From NCBI GenBank assembly GCA_016200545.1, contig JACQEO010000052.1, positions 1 through 64,000 on the forward strand: a stretch of 64,000 bases of DNA, read 5' to 3'. Shown piece by piece: positions 61,044 through 64,000 of this stretch. The DNA comes from Deltaproteobacteria bacterium. GTDB taxonomy: Bacteria; Desulfobacterota; Binatia; UTPRO1. Below the pieces are notes generated by a model that ran no database searches, was not told where the DNA came from, and saw only the letters and a list, made by a program, of their open reading frames with translations. The stretch's first letter is position 1; every line of letters begins with the position of its first letter. Both the position numbers and the translations under genes were made by a program.

Positions 61044-62027
61044 TCAGGCTTGCGGGTCATCCGCGAGCCGTTCCCGCCAGTACTGCAGAAGATCACGCAG
61101 GGTCTGACGCAGCGGGATTGCCGCCGACCAGCCGAGGGCGGCGGCGCGTGCGGCGCTGCCGACGACGGTCGGCACCTCGTGGGCCCGCAGACGCCCGCGC
61201 TCCTCGCGGCACTGGATCGCCGCCCCGCTCTCCGCCGCCAGCATCTCGACGATCGCCCCGACGCTCGTCGCGACGCCGGCGCAAAGATTGTAGGCCTCCC
61301 CCGGCGTCCCGCGTTCGGCGAGGAGCGTGTAGCCGCGCACGACGTCGCGCACGTCGGAGAAATCGCGCTCGGCCTTGAGATCCCCGACGCGCAGGACGGG
61401 CGGCGCGAGATCCGCCTCGATGCGGGCGATCTGCCGCGCGAAATCGGAGCACACGAAGTCGGGGCGCTGGCCCGGACCGGTGTGGTTGAACGCGCGCACG
61501 CGGATCACCGGGCATTCGCTCGTCCACCAGCGCTCGAAGGCGACGAGGTCGGCGGCGGCCTTCGAGACGCCGTAGAAGTTCACCGGCTTGAGCGGCGTCG
61601 TCTCCTCGATCGGAAGGTCGGCTCGTCCGATCGCGCCGTACGCCTCCGCCGATCCCGCCACCAGGACGCGCGCCGCCGGGGCGACGGTACGCGCGGCGTC
61701 GAGGACGTGCACGGTACCGAGTACGTTCACCGCGAACGTCCGCACCGGGTCGGCCTCGGCGTGCGGCGCGAAGGCGATCGCGGCGAGGTGAAAGACGCGT
61801 TCGGGCGCCGCCGCCGCGAGCGCGCGTTCGACGGCCGCGCGATCGCTGACGTCGACGACCGCCAGGCGTTCGAGCGCGAATCCCGGATGGCGGGCGGCGA
61901 GCGCGCGCAGCGGCGCGCGGCCGGCTACGCCGGTCACCGTGCCGGTGACGTCGTGTCCATCGGCGAGGAGCGCCGCGGCGAGGTGGAGACCGGCGAAGCC
62001 GCCGATCCCGGTGACGAAGCAGCGCAC
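61044..62027 (-). CDS. rmd: GDP-6-deoxy-D-mannose reductase
   Basis: A 327-residue NAD(P)-dependent short-chain reductase. Cofactor motif TGIGGFAGLHLA, YGVSK active-site tetrad (YxxxK), and FNHTGPGQRPDFV match Rmd, which reduces GDP-4-dehydro-6-deoxy-D-mannose to GDP-D-rhamnose. Being directly downstream of gmd makes the assignment strong; GDP-fucose synthase is the alternative. Confidence 0.88.
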   Translation of the reverse strand: MRCFVTGIGGFAGLHLAAALLADGHDVTGTVTGVAGRAPLRALAARHPGFALERLAVVDVSDRAAVERALAAAAPERVFHLAAIAFAPHAEADPVRTFAVNVLGTVHVLDAARTVAPAARVLVAGSAEAYGAIGRADLPIEETTPLKPVNFYGVSKAAADLVAFERWWTSECPVIRVRAFNHTGPGQRPDFVCSDFARQIARIEADLAPPVLRVGDLKAERDFSDVRDVVRGYTLLAERGTPGEAYNLCAGVATSVGAIVEMLAAESGAAIQCREERGRLRAHEVPTVVGSAARAAALGWSAAIPLRQTLRDLLQYWRERLADDPQA

Positions 62028-62036
62028 CGCCGCCGC

Positions 62037-63005
62037 TCAGCCGCGAGCGTAACGCCCGCGGTCGGCGTCGACCATCATCTCGACGAGCTGCGCGAAGGTG
62101 ACCTTCGGACGCCAACCGAGTACGGACTGCGCCTTGGACGCATTCCCGACCAAGAGGTCGACCTCCGCGGGCCGTTTGAGCGTCTGGTCCTCGCGGACGT
62201 GTGCGCGCCAGTCGCGACCGATCCGCTGGAAAGCGAGGTCGACGAGCTCGCCGACGGTGTGCGACTCGCCGGTCGCGACGACGTAGTCGTCGGGCTCGGG
62301 CTGCTGCAGCATACGCCACATCGCCTCGACGTAGTCCCCGGCGAACCCCCAGTCGCGCTTGGCGGCGAGGTTGCCGAGGTGCAACTCGTCGGCGAGCCCG
62401 GCGGCGATGCGCGCCACCCCGTCGGTCACCTTGCGGGTCACGAACTCCTTCCCGCGCCGCGGCGACTCGTGGTTGAAGAGAATGCCCGAGCACGCGAAGA
62501 TTCCGTAGCTCTCGCGGTAGTTGACCGTGATGTAGTGGGCGTAGACCTTGGCGACCCCGTACGGACTGCGCGGGTGGAACGGCGTCAGCTCGGTCTGCGG
62601 CACCTCGCGCACCTTGCCGAACATCTCGCTCGACGACGCCTGGTAAAAGCGGATCGAGCGATCGACGAGACGGATCGCCTCGAGAAGCCGCGTGACGCCG
62701 ATGGCGTCGAACTCCGCCGTCAGCACCGGCTGCGCCCACGACGTCGGCACGAACGACTGCGCCGCGAGGTTGTAGAGCTCGCGCGGGCGGACCTGCTCGA
62801 GGAGCGTGATCAACGACATCGTATCGAGGAGATCGGCTTGCACCAGGTGCAGGCGATCGCGGATGGGCTCGATGCGCTCGAAGTTCTCGGTGCTGGCGCG
62901 TCGCACCATACCGTAGACCTCGTAACCCTTGGCGAGGAGGAACTCGGCGAGGTACGAGCCGTCCTGACCGGTGATGCCGGTGATGAGCGCGCGCGGCACG
63001 GTCAT
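62037..63005 (-). CDS. gmd: GDP-mannose 4,6-dehydratase
   Basis: A 322-residue dehydratase: [17 protein letters not shown] (NADP site), [15 protein letters not shown] and YGVAK (YxxxK), and [15 protein letters not shown] and [15 protein letters not shown] family blocks. It makes GDP-4-dehydro-6-deoxy-D-mannose from GDP-mannose. Start ATG 63003-63005 overlaps the cupin stop (ATGA). Rmd finishes the GDP-deoxymannose pathway. Confidence 0.95.
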   Translation of the reverse strand: MTVPRALITGITGQDGSYLAEFLLAKGYEVYGMVRRASTENFERIEPIRDRLHLVQADLLDTMSLITLLEQVRPRELYNLAAQSFVPTSWAQPVLTAEFDAIGVTRLLEAIRLVDRSIRFYQASSSEMFGKVREVPQTELTPFHPRSPYGVAKVYAHYITVNYRESYGIFACSGILFNHESPRRGKEFVTRKVTDGVARIAAGLADELHLGNLAAKRDWGFAGDYVEAMWRMLQQPEPDDYVVATGESHTVGELVDLAFQRIGRDWRAHVREDQTLKRPAEVDLLVGNASKAQSVLGWRPKVTFAQLVEMMVDADRGRYARG

Positions 63006-63439
63006 GCGCGTCCTCCGCGCGCCTGCGGCCGGCGGGTCGGTCGCGCCGTCGCGGGCGCCGCCGCGACGCGGCCATAGCGATCCTCGAGGCGGACCACGTC
63101 GTCGACCTCGGGCGTCGACGCCTCGAGCACGTCGCAAGCGGTGACGGCGGTCATTCGATGATGATCGCCGGGACGGATGTGGAGCGCGTCCCCGGGTCGT
63201 AGGCGACGTCGCTGGACGCGCCCTCCGCCCGGCGCGAACTCGAGTGCGAGCTCGCCACGCAGCACGTAGATGGTCTCGTCCTTCTTGCGATGGAATTGGT
63301 AGCTCAACGCCGCCCCACGGTTGATGTGCAGGATCTTGCCCACGTAGCGATCGGTGTGCGCCCACCAGAGCTCCCAGCCCCAGGGCTTCTCGACCCGCGT
63401 CAGTCCACGGCGCCGAATCTTCGTCGTCGTCACACTCAC
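63002..63439 (-). CDS. Cupin-fold mannose-6-phosphate-isomerase-like protein
   Basis: A 145-residue single-cupin protein. [12 protein letters not shown] and [19 protein letters not shown] with the metal-site His/Glu, then [14 protein letters not shown], match the C-terminal cupin of mannose-6-phosphate isomerase/GMP fusions. In nucleotide-sugar clusters these isomerise sugars. It overlaps rmlB (GTGA) and gmd (ATGA). GTG start. Confidence 0.85.
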   Translation of the reverse strand: MSVTTTKIRRRGLTRVEKPWGWELWWAHTDRYVGKILHINRGAALSYQFHRKKDETIYVLRGELALEFAPGGGRVQRRRLRPGDALHIRPGDHHRMTAVTACDVLEASTPEVDDVVRLEDRYGRVAAAPATARPTRRPQARGGRA

Positions 63440-64000
63440 GGTCGGCCCTCCGCGCTCGCGGCCCGCAGCCGGGCGCCGTAGGTGCGTTCATAGTAGTCGC
63501 GGTAGGCGCCGCTCTTGACCGCCTCCCACCACGGTCGGTGCGCGCGATACCATGCGATCGTCGCGGCGATGCCGGCCGCGAACGGCTCGCGCGGCGCCCA
63601 TCCGAGCTCGCGCGTCGTCTTCGACGCGTCGATTGCATAGCGGCGGTCGTGGCCGGGACGATCGGCGACGTGGCGCAGCAGCGTCGCCGGCTTCCCGAGC
63701 GTCGCGAGGATGCGCCGGGCGACGTCGATGTTGCGGTGCTCGTTGCCACCGCCAACGTTGTAGATCTCGCCGGCGCGTCCGCGCCGCAGGACGACGTCGA
63801 GGGCGCGGCAGTGATCGACGACGTGGATCCAATCGCGCACCTGACAGCCGTCGCCGTAGAGCGGCAGCGGCTCGTCGGCGAGGGCGTTGGTCACGAAGAG
63901 CGGGATCAGCTTCTCGGGAAATTGGTAGGGGCCGTAGTTGTTCGAGCAACGCGTGATCAGCGCGTCGAGACCGTAGGTCCGATGCGCGGCGCGCACGAGG
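63436..64000 (-). CDS. rmlB: dTDP-glucose 4,6-dehydratase, 5'-truncated by window edge
   Basis: The C-terminal part of an extended SDR sugar dehydratase. Visible segments are [38 protein letters not shown] and [19 protein letters not shown], which are RmlB hallmarks. The N-terminus and active-site YxxxK lie beyond the window. RmlB makes dTDP-4-dehydro-6-deoxy-glucose. rmlD is at 14.8 kb on the other strand. The stop overlaps the cupin start. Confidence 0.93.
   Translation of the reverse strand, partial: LVRAAHRTYGLDALITRCSNNYGPYQFPEKLIPLFVTNALADEPLPLYGDGCQVRDWIHVVDHCRALDVVLRRGRAGEIYNVGGGNEHRNIDVARRILATLGKPATLLRHVADRPGHDRRYAIDASKTTRELGWAPREPFAAGIAATIAWYRAHRPWWEAVKSGAYRDYYERTYGARLRAASAEGRP

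Noticed and set aside
1..64000. CRISPR arrays, tRNA, rRNA or insertion sequences
   Set aside because: No regular repeat-spacer pattern, cloverleaf or transposase was noticed; a tRNA scan and ISfinder search would be needed to exclude small or degenerate ones.

Overview
This is about 64 kb of very GC-rich DNA (by eye around 70% G+C) packed with genes. Many neighbours overlap by 4 nt (ATGA/GTGA) and intergenic gaps are tiny. A secretin-type secretion system, lipoprotein machinery (Lgt and several lipobox proteins), an O-antigen-style ABC exporter and dTDP-/GDP-deoxysugar enzymes point to a Gram-negative (diderm) bacterium. The overall look suits a deltaproteobacterium in the broad sense (Myxococcota, Binatota or related), but that placement is inference. 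I saw no rRNA, convincing tRNA, CRISPR array or intact insertion sequence.

Left arm (1-15 kb). A broken HNH-endonuclease-like gene with an internally duplicated module comes first. It is followed by housekeeping genes: a tandem ACT protein, an lgt-tlpA pair, a DUF1285 protein and the tRNA methyltransferase trmL. Next come two small cysteine-rich proteins, an operon of a transglutaminase-like protein with an ABC-2 ATPase and permease, a lipoprotein aminopeptidase with an HExxH motif, and a heterodimeric ABC exporter pair.

Glycan region (15-40 kb). rmlD and a very large double glycosyltransferase lie on the plus strand. On the minus strand are a polyprenyl-phosphate sugar-phosphate transferase, four family-2 glycosyltransferases, a Tat-signal protein of unknown role, a double methyltransferase, a YfhO-like and two GT-C-like membrane proteins, a sialidase-fold lipoprotein, a distinctive exported cysteine-containing protein with its own promoter and terminator, and the Wzm/Wzt ABC exporter. 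Together these look like synthesis, decoration and export of a surface polysaccharide.

Secretion region (39.6-49.4 kb). A type II secretion operon runs on the minus strand in the order gspF-G-H-I-J-K-L-M-C-D. Its ATPase gene gspE lies about 10 kb away at 59-61 kb.

Right arm (49-64 kb). Between gspE and gspF are an MsbA-type exporter, glycosyltransferases, an alkaline-phosphatase-superfamily enzyme, a MaoC-like protein, a FabH-type ketosynthase, a GT-C-like membrane protein and an LpxL-like acyltransferase: envelope and lipid genes. The window ends in nucleotide-sugar genes: rmd, gmd, a sugar-type cupin and the 3' part of rmlB. The window therefore holds both dTDP-rhamnose-type and GDP-6-deoxymannose-type sugar genes.
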